Shown here piece by piece: positions 17,623 through 26,032 of a stretch of 64,000 nucleotides of DNA. Every line of letters begins with the position of its first letter. Position 1 is the first letter of the stretch. The stretch comes from Ruminococcus bovis. Its GTDB lineage: Bacteria > Bacillota > Clostridia > Oscillospirales > Acutalibacteraceae. The stretch covers positions 2,229,941 through 2,293,940 of the forward strand of contig NZ_CP039381.1 of NCBI RefSeq assembly GCF_005601135.1. The letters are read 5' to 3'. The position numbers and the translations under genes are program-made. The notes below the pieces were generated by a model. That model worked only from the letters and a program-made list of their open reading frames with translations, was not told the DNA's origin and ran no database searches.

Positions 17623-17763
17623 TAATACCGGCTCTGTGTCAATAGTTGGGGTAAATCCACTAAAATGAAATAGATTAGATAGACAAGTGATACATCAAGT
17701 AGGCTCTTTTTGTACTGTCCGCATAAACTGGGGCAGTTCATTATGAACCAACTTAATATAGAT

Positions 17764-18867
17764 TTATTTATTTTTTATGATATTAGCTAACAAATATATT
17801 CTATCAATGCAGTGTTCAAAGAACTTTTCATATGCACCACATAAACAGTTTAAGGATGGTTCACCATTTATAAATGGCTCTCTCCATCTTCTGCAACCAC
17901 CACGACATAAATACAAATATTTGCATTTCTTACATTTATCATTTACAGGTAAAGAACAACTTACAAAGCTCTTTGCCTTATCTGACTTAATTAAATTATT
18001 GAAATCATCATCAATTGTTCCAAGTTTCCATTCATCTGTACAGTAAAAATCACAAGGATAAATATTACCATTCCCTTCAACTACAAAATAACAATTACAT
18101 TTACCTGACATACCACAAGATTCAGGCATATATCCGGCAGCCATTTGTACCCAATTAGAGAACATTCTTATATCAATATTACCACCATGCACATAATCAT
18201 CATATCAAATATCAAACAGTTCACAGAGAAAGCTTCCATATGTATCAGCATCTAAAGACCATTCTGACTTTGTATCACTATCATCAAGACAAGGTATGTA
18301 TTGTTGAAACTGAAAGCCTTTTTCTTTAAAGAAGTTATAAATATATTTAGTTTTCTTTACAGAATAGGATGTAACAACACTAACAATATTATACTGTACC
18401 TTATATTTATTAAAAAGGCTAACAGTATTCATAAGTGTATTGAAAGTTTCTTTACCATTACTATCTACTCTATATTTATTTACATTTCTTGTACCATCAA
18501 GGGATAATCCAACTAAAAACTTATTCTCAGCAAAGAATTTTGCCCATTCATCATCAACCAAAGTACCGTTAGTTTGAATTGTATTTTCAATAACTACTTG
18601 TTTTTTGTTATATTCTTTTTGAAGTTTTATTAATTCCCGGTAAAAGTCAAGACCTGCTAAAGTAGGTTCTCTACCTTGAAAAACGAAACTACAGTAATCA
18701 TCAGCATAATTTAGAGCATTAATTACAAGTTTCTTTAATGTTTCATAAGTCATCATACCTAAAAATTCTTCATCTCTTTTAGCAGATAACTTTTTGTAAA
18801 AGCAATAACTACAATTGATATTACAAGCTGATGATGCAGATTTAATTAAAATACTTGTTTCGGGCAT
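17764..18867 (-). pseudogene. Radical SAM/SPASM protein, anaerobic sulfatase-maturase type, with in-frame stop
   Basis: The ATG at 18867 has GAGGA six bases upstream. The radical SAM motif is CNINCSYCFY (CxxxCxxC), and the SPASM cysteines are near the C-terminus (CGMSGKCNC, CDFYC, CKKCKYLYLCRGGCRRW). Length of about 367 residues matches anaerobic sulfatase maturases and related peptide modifiers. TGA at 18205-18207 interrupts the frame, which continues unchanged (CELFDI, stop, YDDYVHGG). Relatives usually have Trp there, so TGG to TGA is the likely change. The SAM-binding motif reads GREP instead of GGEP, a second lesion. No sulfatase or precursor peptide lies nearby. Confidence 0.88.
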
Positions 18868-19065
18868 AACCATTCCTCTTTTCTACTTATTATTGCAATT
18901 ATAAGTTATTGTAAATGCATATACAATTAGAAATTTTTTATAAATTTTTCATAGTTATTTCGCTCAAATAAAAAATATGTGAAAGTTAATTACTAAAACA
19001 ACAATATGGCAAAATATTATTGTATAATCTAAATATAATATTTTGTAGATATGTTGGTGTTTTGT

Positions 19066-20385
19066 ATGAAACGCATATTAATAATTTTGATTTCTATATT
19101 ATTGATACTATCAAGTTGCTTTAGTGCTAATTGTGTTACAAGGACAACTTATAAATTTCTAAATAACAGTAAGTTATATTACTTTGCTGACAGTAAGAAT
19201 AATTATATTGTTAGTGTAAAAGGTAAAACTGCTATTGTTAATAAAGTCGGTTATGGTTACAGCACAATTAAAACAGAGGCTGAAATTACAAAGTGTAATT
19301 TTACCGGTAGTTATTTTCATTTCTTTTCTGATAATATAAAGGGTAAAATAGGTGTTGTAAGGTTTAATTATAATAGTGGTAAGTATGAAACTATAACTAT
19401 GAATGACGGGACAAAAACAAGGTGGTCTCTTTGTTCTGTAGATAAAGGTAATAACTATTATTTTGTAGATTATTACGATAGAACTTTGCTACATAAATAC
19501 AGTTCAAAAGGAAATTTAGTGAATACATATCAATTTGATAGTAATATTAATCAAATTGATACGACAAACGGCACTTATCAATTTGTATTAACCTCTTATG
19601 GACTGTGTTATATTAAAGGTAATACTATTTATTCAACATCAAATGATTACAACATATTCCCTATGTCAATGGTTAATGATGAATATTATTGTGGTAACGG
19701 AAAAGTGTATTCATTATTTAATACCAATGAATATGGTAGTTACAAAGATAACAAGACTGCTTTATTGTCACAAGGAATTGCAAAAGCAAGTGGAAATAAA
19801 ATTGTATATTCAGATTTTAATAGTTCAACAAATAAAGAATATTCTTTTAATTTTAATATTGATAATTTGTTTGGTTATAAGGATAGAATTATAGTAACCA
19901 AAGGAAGCAATATTTATATTGTAAAAACCGGTGAATTAAAAAGTAAAAAGACAAATACACCTAGGACAATTGAAAATAACGATACTAAAACATATGGTAT
20001 TTATACTAATGCATATACTATAGGTGATAAATACATTACCGGTGTAAGTCCCAACACAACTATTGCAACTTTTAAGAAAAATGTTAGTTATGATGGATAT
20101 GATGTTGTTTTTATTAAAAATGGCAGTGTAGTTTCAAGTGGTAAAATCGGTACGGGAATGATTGTAAGGTTCACAAGAAATAATGAATTGATTGAGAGAA
20201 CTTTCATAATTAAAGGTGATGTTAATTGTACAGGTACAGTAAATAGTAAGGATACTAACTCATATATGAATTTTTTACTGGGATTAGAAGGTTTAACTGA
20301 TGAAGCCATGATAGCATGTGATATAAATAATGATGGCGTACTGGATAACAGTGACCTAGTACTAATGGCAAAATTAAGAGAATAA
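19066..20385 (+). CDS. Secreted protein with C-terminal dockerin type I
   Basis: The start at 19066 (MKRILIILISILL) gives an immediate signal peptide; ATG 19051 in frame is an alternative giving 444 residues. The body (about residues 30-370) is beta-rich with repeated short strands and no recognised catalytic domain; it could be a propeller-like or binding domain. Residues near the end carry two dockerin calcium loops, GDVNCTGTVNSKD and CDINNDGVLDNSD, each followed by a helix. Dockerins attach secreted proteins to cohesins. A cohesin-like membrane protein occurs at 44839, so pairing is plausible but unproven. Transcription ends at 20411-20446. Confidence 0.85.
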   Translation: MKRILIILISILLILSSCFSANCVTRTTYKFLNNSKLYYFADSKNNYIVSVKGKTAIVNKVGYGYSTIKTEAEITKCNFTGSYFHFFSDNIKGKIGVVRFNYNSGKYETITMNDGTKTRWSLCSVDKGNNYYFVDYYDRTLLHKYSSKGNLVNTYQFDSNINQIDTTNGTYQFVLTSYGLCYIKGNTIYSTSNDYNIFPMSMVNDEYYCGNGKVYSLFNTNEYGSYKDNKTALLSQGIAKASGNKIVYSDFNSSTNKEYSFNFNIDNLFGYKDRIIVTKGSNIYIVKTGELKSKKTNTPRTIENNDTKTYGIYTNAYTIGDKYITGVSPNTTIATFKKNVSYDGYDVVFIKNGSVVSSGKIGTGMIVRFTRNNELIERTFIIKGDVNCTGTVNSKDTNSYMNFLLGLEGLTDEAMIACDINNDGVLDNSDLVLMAKLRE

Positions 20386-20767
20386 GAATAAATAATTCAA
20401 ATTGCGTTAGAAAAAAGAGTTCGACAATTATGCCGAACTCTTTTTTAGAAAAGGAAATATTATCTTGCATGAGACATAATAAGTATGGCCTAACACCACC
20501 GTAATTTACATAATCAAATGACTTTTCCATCTTAGCTGAGGCAGAAATATAATGTGAAATAACATTTAAAACAATTTTCGTTACCCTTGCTGGAACACTT
20601 TCTTTATCTTTATGTATTTGTTCTATTGTTAGTTCATATTCTGTATCGGCATCAAAATCAAAAGATAAACCTGAATTATTATCAGTCAATATTTTTGATT
20701 GGTTGTTAAATGTTATCTTTATTGGGTTTGAATATACTCCAACTTTGCAAGTAATATTTAATTTCAT
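20255..20767 (-). CDS. Hypothetical protein, probably truncated
   Basis: The frame opens at 20767 (MKLNITCKVGVYSNPIKI) and looks like a real beta-rich protein for about 100 residues (SASAKMEKSFDYVNYGG). It then runs through the terminator and into the antisense of the dockerin gene, which is unlikely to be natural coding. I take the first third as the remains of a gene whose end was lost. No good ribosome site is seen. Function unknown. Confidence 0.35.
   Translation of the reverse strand: MKLNITCKVGVYSNPIKITFNNQSKILTDNNSGLSFDFDADTEYELTIEQIHKDKESVPARVTKIVLNVISHYISASAKMEKSFDYVNYGGVRPYLLCLMQDNISFSKKEFGIIVELFFLTQFELFILILLILPLVLGHCYPVRHHYLYHMLSWLHQLNLLIPVKNSYMS
20411..20446 (+). terminator. Terminator of the dockerin gene
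   Basis: AAAAAAGAGTTCG and CGAACTCTTTTTT flank a 10-base loop. It works in both orientations. Confidence 0.88.
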
Positions 20768-20925
20768 TTTTTGATTATTTACTCCATTTAATTAAAATTT
20801 TTAATCTATTATATATATTCATATCCTTGTTTTATAATAGTACAAGTATATTATACTAAACTGAAAATAGAAAAAATATTAGCATTATATATAACAATAT
20901 ACCAAGCTATTGTTACATATTAAAC

Positions 20926-20955
20926 AAAAAGGTCATAGAAAACTATGACCTTAGT
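20926..20955 (-). terminator. Terminator downstream of the PAP2 pseudogene
   Basis: AAGGTCATAG and CTATGACCTT arms have a 4-base loop, with five T residues following on the minus strand. Confidence 0.85.
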
Positions 20956-20956
20956 T

Positions 20957-21510
20957 TTATTTATTTAGTTTTCTTTTTATAATATGTGTTACAAAGTTAA
21001 ATGCAAATATAGCGAATAAACCTATGATAACACCTAAAATTATTGCAGCTAATACATCACTTGGAAAATGAACAAATAAGTATAATCTTGAAAAAGCAAT
21101 TAAAATGGCAAGAATGATTGCTATTATTCCAAATTTCTTATCAGCATATGTGATTATTACAGCACTTATAGTTGATGCTAAAGTGTGTCCTGACAGAAAA
21201 GAATAATCTGTAGGATTGCTGACTAATAAAGGAAAATTGCTTCAATCCAACAAGGTCTTGGTCTAGCTATTAGTGGCTTTAACAGTAAATTACCGATCAA
21301 TAAACTCATTATCAGTCCTATTGAAAGTATAATTCCGTATTTGCGATATTTCTTAGATATTAAAAATGCAATTGCAACTACTATCCAGATAGCACCACTA
21401 CTACCCAGTACGGTAATCTTAGGCATAATAAAATCTAAGAAGTTACATTGTAAATTGTTATGTATCCAATGTAGTATAGCAAAGTCTATATTTTGTATTG
21501 TATCTAACAT
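20957..21510 (-). pseudogene. PAP2-family membrane phosphatase, frameshifted
   Basis: The first 95 residues (21223-21510) have two membrane segments and KPLIARPRPCW, the first phosphatase motif. The frame then stops, but motifs two and three (SFLSGHT and SRLYLFVHFPSDVL) continue in another frame to TAA 20957-20959. Adding one A in the short A-run near 21240 restores about 185 residues. The family removes phosphate from lipid pyrophosphates such as undecaprenyl-PP. It is followed by nothing on this strand but the terminator. It is a real pseudogene or a sequencing deletion. Confidence 0.85.
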
Positions 21511-21531
21511 TATTTCACCTGATTTCAGTTG

Positions 21532-22116
21532 TTATTTCACTAAGTTAATTTGTGTTGAAAGAAGTGGTACTTCATCTTTTACAAGCTCTAAACTGTCTAG
21601 TAACTTTTCTGTTGAAGAAACAATATACTTACAGTCTATTAAGAATGAACGATTTTCATTCTGATACATTTTGTGATAGAAAGATAGATTAAAACAATAA
21701 GTTTTGTATTTATTTTGTGGTTCTTTTAATCCATTAACAAAGTTATGAAATATAGGTTGCAAAAGCATTTCATATTTCATATGTTGTGCCATACCACCGG
21801 TGAAGAATTCATTATGTGCAAATGTAAAGCAATCTGCAATATAATGTACTGCTGTACCTAATAAGAACCATTGATATGGTGTTGATATTGTAGTGGAAGA
21901 AAGTTTTTCTACGATTCTGTCAATGTGTTTCTTGCAATTTGGAGCATTGTGACCATGAAGTAATTTGTGCTTTATTGAACCTCTGATATATGTAAATGGA
22001 TTATAGTCAGGTTCAACACATCCAATAAGAAACCACTTTTCTTTTAAAGGTGATAACTTAATCTTCTTCATATTAAGTAGGTATTTACCCAATAATAGAT
22101 GATCGTCAGTTTTCAA
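21532..22116 (-). CDS. Zinc-dependent phospholipase C-like protein
   Basis: This 194-residue protein has motifs of the PF00882 zinc-dependent phospholipase C group: His/Asp ligands in GCVEPDYNPF, HGHNAPNC, TAVHYIADCFTFAHN and HMKYEMLL. There is no signal peptide, so it is probably cytoplasmic or membrane-attached. Relatives of this size are usually uncharacterised. It overlaps the stop of the glycosyltransferase pseudogene by 4 bp and lies just upstream of the PAP2 pseudogene, so the group once formed a lipid/envelope operon. Confidence 0.8.
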   Translation of the reverse strand: MKTDDHLLLGKYLLNMKKIKLSPLKEKWFLIGCVEPDYNPFTYIRGSIKHKLLHGHNAPNCKKHIDRIVEKLSSTTISTPYQWFLLGTAVHYIADCFTFAHNEFFTGGMAQHMKYEMLLQPIFHNFVNGLKEPQNKYKTYCFNLSFYHKMYQNENRSFLIDCKYIVSSTEKLLDSLELVKDEVPLLSTQINLVK

Positions 22117-23373
22117 TTTAACTCAACATCCTTTCTATAACTCTTTAAGTCATTAAGTGTTAATGACTTATTATGATTAATAGGCTTCCATTCTGATTTA
22201 GTAAATGGAGCAATTACAGAAATCGGAATATATGTAATCATAAATATCGGAAATGTAAATGCATACAGAACTTTCTTTATGTTACTACAACAAATTTTTT
22301 TCCACTCTGTAATGGTTGTGATAGTACCAATAAAGAACATTGTTAAATACAAATTCATTGCACTTTGTCCAAGTGATTATAAGATTGTTGATACGCTATC
22401 ACTTCTAATTATACTAACTACTATAGCTAATATATTAACTATTATGCTAACCCATGAAAGTACAGTAGCCGGTGTAATATTCATCAACATATCAAAGGCT
22501 GAGAATTTACCTTTTAAAGTACATTAAAAAGTCTTTTTCCATACTTACCTAGGACTTGTAAATAGCCTTTAGACCATCTTAATCTTTGTGATACTGACTG
22601 TTTAAAACTAGTAGGTTGTTCATCATAAAATATAGCCTTAGGGCAATAACCAATCTTTCGGTTATTTACAATACAATCAGCAGTAAACTCAATATCTTCA
22701 GTAAGTAGATGGAAATTCCAACCACCACATTCTTCAAGAACTTTGCTTGAAAATAAAAATCCTGTACCTGATACACCACAACTACTGCCAATTTTCCATC
22801 TAGGCTGATTTAGATACATGGCTTCTATCAATAACCACAAACTATATCCAGAGGAAATCCAGTTATCACCATAGTTTTTAGTGTTTCTGTAGCTGGTAAT
22901 TACTTGATAGCCATTGTTAAAGGTTTTATTGATTTCACTAACATAATTACTATCAACTATATTATCGTAATCAAAAATAATAAAGGCATCCGGCATTGTA
23001 CTTTCTTCTTTGATTTATTAAGCAAAAAGTTTAGAGCATATCCTTTTCCTATTTTTGATGTGTTGTCTCTTTCATAAACAATAGCACCATGCTCTTTAGC
23101 TACTGATGAAGTATTGTCAGTACAATTATCAGCTACTACATATATACTGATTAATTCACTTGGATAGTTCTGATTTTTCAGACTATCTATTAAATTGCCA
23201 ATAACATTTTCTTCATTTCTGGTAGCAATTAATATTCCATAGGAATTATTTTCCTTGATTCTTCTGCTTTTCTTATGTACAAATAAAGAAATAGGAATAT
23301 ACAAGAATTGATAAGCATAACAAATAAATAATAAAAGCATAATGGAATAGTTAATCATATTGATTGTATCCAT
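22113..23373 (-). pseudogene. Family 2 membrane glycosyltransferase, multiply broken
   Basis: The pieces read in order: N-terminal segment and GILIATRNEENVIGNLIDSL (22957-23373), then FIIFDYDN, TEDIEFTADC and QRLRWSKGYLQV (22514-22996), then a membrane tail with TITEWKKICC and KSEWKPINH (22113-22358 and upstream). These are the D, DxD, TED and QxxRW motifs of processive GT2 enzymes. At least three lesions separate them: one missing base in an A-run near 23025, a one-base change near 22520, and an in-frame TAA near 22405. The product would have been a membrane N-acetylglucosaminyl-type transferase. Confidence 0.9.
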
Positions 23374-23465
23374 AATACCACCTACCTTAATAAATTAATA
23401 TATACTGTACAAAAATTCTACTAGTAGTTTTTGTAAGTTCTTTATTTTCTTTTTCATTCATTTAC

Positions 23466-23494
23466 TTATACGCAGGTTTATCAGAAAAGTTGGT
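23466..23494 (-). promoter_or_regulatory. ECF-like promoter ahead of the glycosyltransferase pseudogene
   Basis: On the minus strand ACCAACTTTT is followed by TGCGTATAAGTAAATGAA, giving AAC-N16-CGT, the spacing of extracytoplasmic-function sigma promoters. It is nearly the same as the site at 24488-24516. The leader to the start codon is about 85 bases. Confidence 0.6.
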
Positions 23495-23496
23495 AA

Positions 23497-23528
23497 AAAA
23501 TTGACTTTAGTTTCCTAAAGCCAATTTT
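23497..23528 (-). terminator. Terminator of the zinc-ribbon membrane protein gene
   Basis: AAAATTGxCTTTAG and CTAAAGxCAATTTT arms with one mismatch flank a 4-base loop. It sits directly upstream of the ECF-like promoter. Confidence 0.75.
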
Positions 23529-23535
23529 CATAATA

Positions 23536-24453
23536 TTAATTTATCTTGTTACCGCATTTAGAGCAGAAACAATCTTTAGAATTTAATTTATTGCCACATT
23601 TACTACAAGCCTTTCCAAGTTTGTTACCACAATAATTACAGAATAAATGTGACTGACTTTGTGATGCACCACATTTATCACAAGTAACATTACCTTTCTT
23701 GTAAATTAGGTAAACAATCAAGCCGATTACATTTGTAAATAATCCGATTAGTCCCCAAAGTACAGGATAAAGTTTTGACTTATAAGCATCTTTATACATC
23801 CATAGTGCAATTAGTACCCAATAGATACAAACAATTAAAACTGCAACAACTGCTGAAATTTTTAGTACCAGCATTCCATTAGGTACAGCAGTAGGTTTGC
23901 TAATTACATACACTTTACTGTCACTATGATGGCTATTAATGCAACTTAACATATATACATTACTGTTAGATAGATTCTTACTAAAGAAATGGTCACTATC
24001 GTAATCTTTATTGATTTGGTCAAAATCTTTGCTGATAATTGAATTTAGCATAAATTCATCATTTTTCACATACTTAAATGTAGTATCCGGAATTTCAGCA
24101 GCAGTTAAATATTTTGACTCTTTGTCAATACATTCAAGGTTAACTGATGACTTTGCCAAATTTGAATTTTTAGCTGAATAAGTAACATCATTATTACCGT
24201 TAAGTACCAAAATATCAACAATGTCTGATGATGAAGATGAGGTGTTCTTCACTGCATCTTTAATAGCTGATGTATCGTTACTCTTTACTGTATCTTCAAG
24301 TTTTGAATACTGATATGCAAAGTTTAGTCTTTCACTAAATACAACACCAACTGTTACACAACAAGCAATCCCAAAAACTAATGCAATAATTATATAGGTA
24401 ATTGCAACCTTTTTAAAATTAATCTTACTGATAAACTTATCAAACTTTTTCAT
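23536..24453 (-). CDS. Membrane protein with C-terminal double zinc ribbons
   Basis: This 305-residue protein has one N-terminal membrane segment (about 17-40), an extracytoplasmic domain of about 150 residues, two membrane segments (about 193-215 and 228-247) and a cytoplasmic tail with three CxxC pairs typical of zinc-ribbon domains (CDKCGASQ, CNYCGNKLG, CSKCGNKL, CFCSKCGNKIN). The start has a strong AGGAGGAGG. Its promoter at 24488-24516 looks ECF-type, which suggests an envelope-stress role. No named family beyond zinc ribbon is recognised. Confidence 0.85.
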   Translation of the reverse strand: MKKFDKFISKINFKKVAITYIIIALVFGIACCVTVGVVFSERLNFAYQYSKLEDTVKSNDTSAIKDAVKNTSSSSSDIVDILVLNGNNDVTYSAKNSNLAKSSVNLECIDKESKYLTAAEIPDTTFKYVKNDEFMLNSIISKDFDQINKDYDSDHFFSKNLSNSNVYMLSCINSHHSDSKVYVISKPTAVPNGMLVLKISAVVAVLIVCIYWVLIALWMYKDAYKSKLYPVLWGLIGLFTNVIGLIVYLIYKKGNVTCDKCGASQSQSHLFCNYCGNKLGKACSKCGNKLNSKDCFCSKCGNKIN

Positions 24454-24487
24454 TCACTATTTCCTCCTCCTTTGTTTTTTCATTTAG

Positions 24488-24516
24488 TTATACGCAGAGA
24501 ATTTTAAAAGGTTGGT
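24488..24516 (-). promoter_or_regulatory. ECF-like promoter of the zinc-ribbon membrane protein
   Basis: On the minus strand ACCAACCTTT, then TGCGTATAACTAAATGAA, with AAC-N16-CGT spacing. The leader is short (about 28 bases). Confidence 0.65.
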
Positions 24517-24560
24517 ACAAAATAAAAATTTCTTCTTTAATTTAATCTCAAAACACAAGA

Positions 24561-24588
24561 AAACCACTAGTAAAAATACTAGTGGTTT
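24561..24588 (-). terminator. Terminator of the CBM26 protein gene
   Basis: Perfect 12-base arms AAACCACTAGTA and TACTAGTGGTTT flank AAAA. Confidence 0.8.
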
Positions 24589-24616
24589 AAAAGATTTAAA
24601 GTATATTTAACTTTGA

Positions 24617-25861
24617 TTAAATATTTTTCCAAACATTAATAGCAATTTCTTGATTAACATCCATACGACCATAAGGAGCATAAGCATGGGAAGCCTTACA
24701 AGTAAACTTTTGGTTTAGCCCTAACTTTGTTGTTCTAAATGTTATATATGCATATGTACCTGTTGATTCATATTTGTAGTCATAGCTAACTGGAGTTAGT
24801 TCATTACCTTCACTATCATAATAATAGTAGTGCATTTTTGCAGGTACATACTGTTTGATAGTAAATGTATCACCTAGGTTAACATCTGTGTCACTAATTA
24901 AATATGAGCCACCATAGTAGTTCTCACTAAATACATTGACATTTAGTATATTATCCCTTACTTGTACCTCACCTGAATGATAAATATAGCAAGGTGTTAA
25001 TTTATAAGAACCTTCTTTAGAAAACTTAACAGTATAGTCTGTAAAGTACTTACCATTCTTTCTTGTTGTTACTTCAGAAGTTGGATTGATAACATTATCA
25101 TTTTCATCTTTAAAGTATACATTGTTATGACTGCTTTCTGTAAATGTAACATAAATATGGAAGTCCTTATTTACATTTGCAGAAGAACTTGGTGTATAAA
25201 AATCCATATACTTATGGTTAGTTACAGTGTATTTATTCTTTTCAAAGATAAGTTCCTGACTGGCAGATACTGAAATACCAGACTCACCGGAAGAAGGATA
25301 CTGATTGTTACCATCAGTGAAAATTACCTTTAGGTTCTTATAACCTGTAACATATAGATAATAATCATCGTCACTATGGTTATTCTTCATTGCAACACCG
25401 GGCCAATCCATAAATGATACTACACCATAATCATCTGTGTAATAATAACATCTGATATTTGATGACCAATTACTTGGCTTTTTAAAATAAATATCAATAG
25501 TATTATCTGACTTTGCAAAAACCTTATTATCTTTAACACCAACATAACCGTTGCAGTATAAGTCAGATGTTTGATTGTTACCATCTGTAATTACAAAATT
25601 ACATGATGTAAGATTTTTGTTTTGGTAAGTATAAATGCCTTTTGAAGACTTTTCCATCTTAACACCTGGCCATGAAGTATCATATGACTTAGCATTCCAT
25701 AGATGGATAGAGATGTTATCTCCCCAATTATCAGGTTTGTAAAAAACAATTTTTACTGTTTCTTCGCTTGTAGTTGTACTTGCACTTGCAGGCACTACTA
25801 TTGATGTCATAACCATAACAATAGCAAACACAAGTGATAGTGTCGACATAAATTTTTTCAT
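24617..25861 (-). CDS. Secreted starch-binding (CBM26-like) protein
   Basis: The start at 25861 is chosen because GGAGG sits eight bases upstream (inside the longer frame's coding sequence); it yields 414 residues. A signal peptide (about 1-30) ends in PASAS. Two CBM26-type modules follow (about 33-105 and 110-195), seen as YKPDNWGDNISIHLWN ... SWPGVKM and FKKPSNWSSNIRCYYY ... DWPGVAM, each with an ITDGNNQ-type end. Two more beta domains follow. No catalytic domain or dockerin is visible. It probably binds starch granules at the cell surface or in the medium. The tandem arrangement is typical of gut starch degraders. Confidence 0.82.
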   Translation of the reverse strand: MKKFMSTLSLVFAIVMVMTSIVVPASASTTTSEETVKIVFYKPDNWGDNISIHLWNAKSYDTSWPGVKMEKSSKGIYTYQNKNLTSCNFVITDGNNQTSDLYCNGYVGVKDNKVFAKSDNTIDIYFKKPSNWSSNIRCYYYTDDYGVVSFMDWPGVAMKNNHSDDDYYLYVTGYKNLKVIFTDGNNQYPSSGESGISVSASQELIFEKNKYTVTNHKYMDFYTPSSSANVNKDFHIYVTFTESSHNNVYFKDENDNVINPTSEVTTRKNGKYFTDYTVKFSKEGSYKLTPCYIYHSGEVQVRDNILNVNVFSENYYGGSYLISDTDVNLGDTFTIKQYVPAKMHYYYYDSEGNELTPVSYDYKYESTGTYAYITFRTTKLGLNQKFTCKASHAYAPYGRMDVNQEIAINVWKNI

Positions 25862-26032
25862 TCTTTTTTCCTCCATTTTCTTGATAAGATTAATCTTTAT
25901 CATAATTGAATTATATCATAGTAAACTATTTAATTCTATAAGTAAAATGAAAGAAAGTAAATCATATTTTAACAATAAATTGTTCATCATTAACAATGTT
26001 ACTTCATTAATGTTGATTATGATAATTATACA

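Larger units (their letters stand above)
16654..17720. mobile_element. Inverted-repeat-bounded element with toxin/immunity-like genes
   Basis: The left end (16654-16683) and right end (17691-17720) are inverted copies, matching at 24 of 30 positions without gaps, each outer end reading GGACA. Inside are three or four plus-strand ORFs and a terminator, opposite to the flanking genes. A second end-like motif, GGCTCTGTGTCAATAG, lies at about 17636. No transposase and no clear target duplication are visible. It interrupts the ABC ATPase remnant. It could be a cassette mobilised in trans or the shell of a decayed insertion sequence. Confidence 0.6.

Noticed and set aside
17628..17760. A complete insertion sequence next to the mobile cassette
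   Set aside because: End-like motifs (GGCTCTGTGTCAATAG and GGCTCTTTTTGTACTG) are present, but there is no transposase frame, so only remnants can be claimed.
18205..18207. TGA as selenocysteine or Trp recoding in the radical SAM gene
   Set aside because: No SECIS-like hairpin is evident just downstream. Many genes in the window end at TGA, and the same gene has a second lesion (GREP), so a nonsense mutation is simpler.
20255..20420. C-terminal part of the minus-strand ORF 20255-20767
   Set aside because: It runs through a strong terminator and lies antisense to the dockerin coding region, so only the first part can be real.
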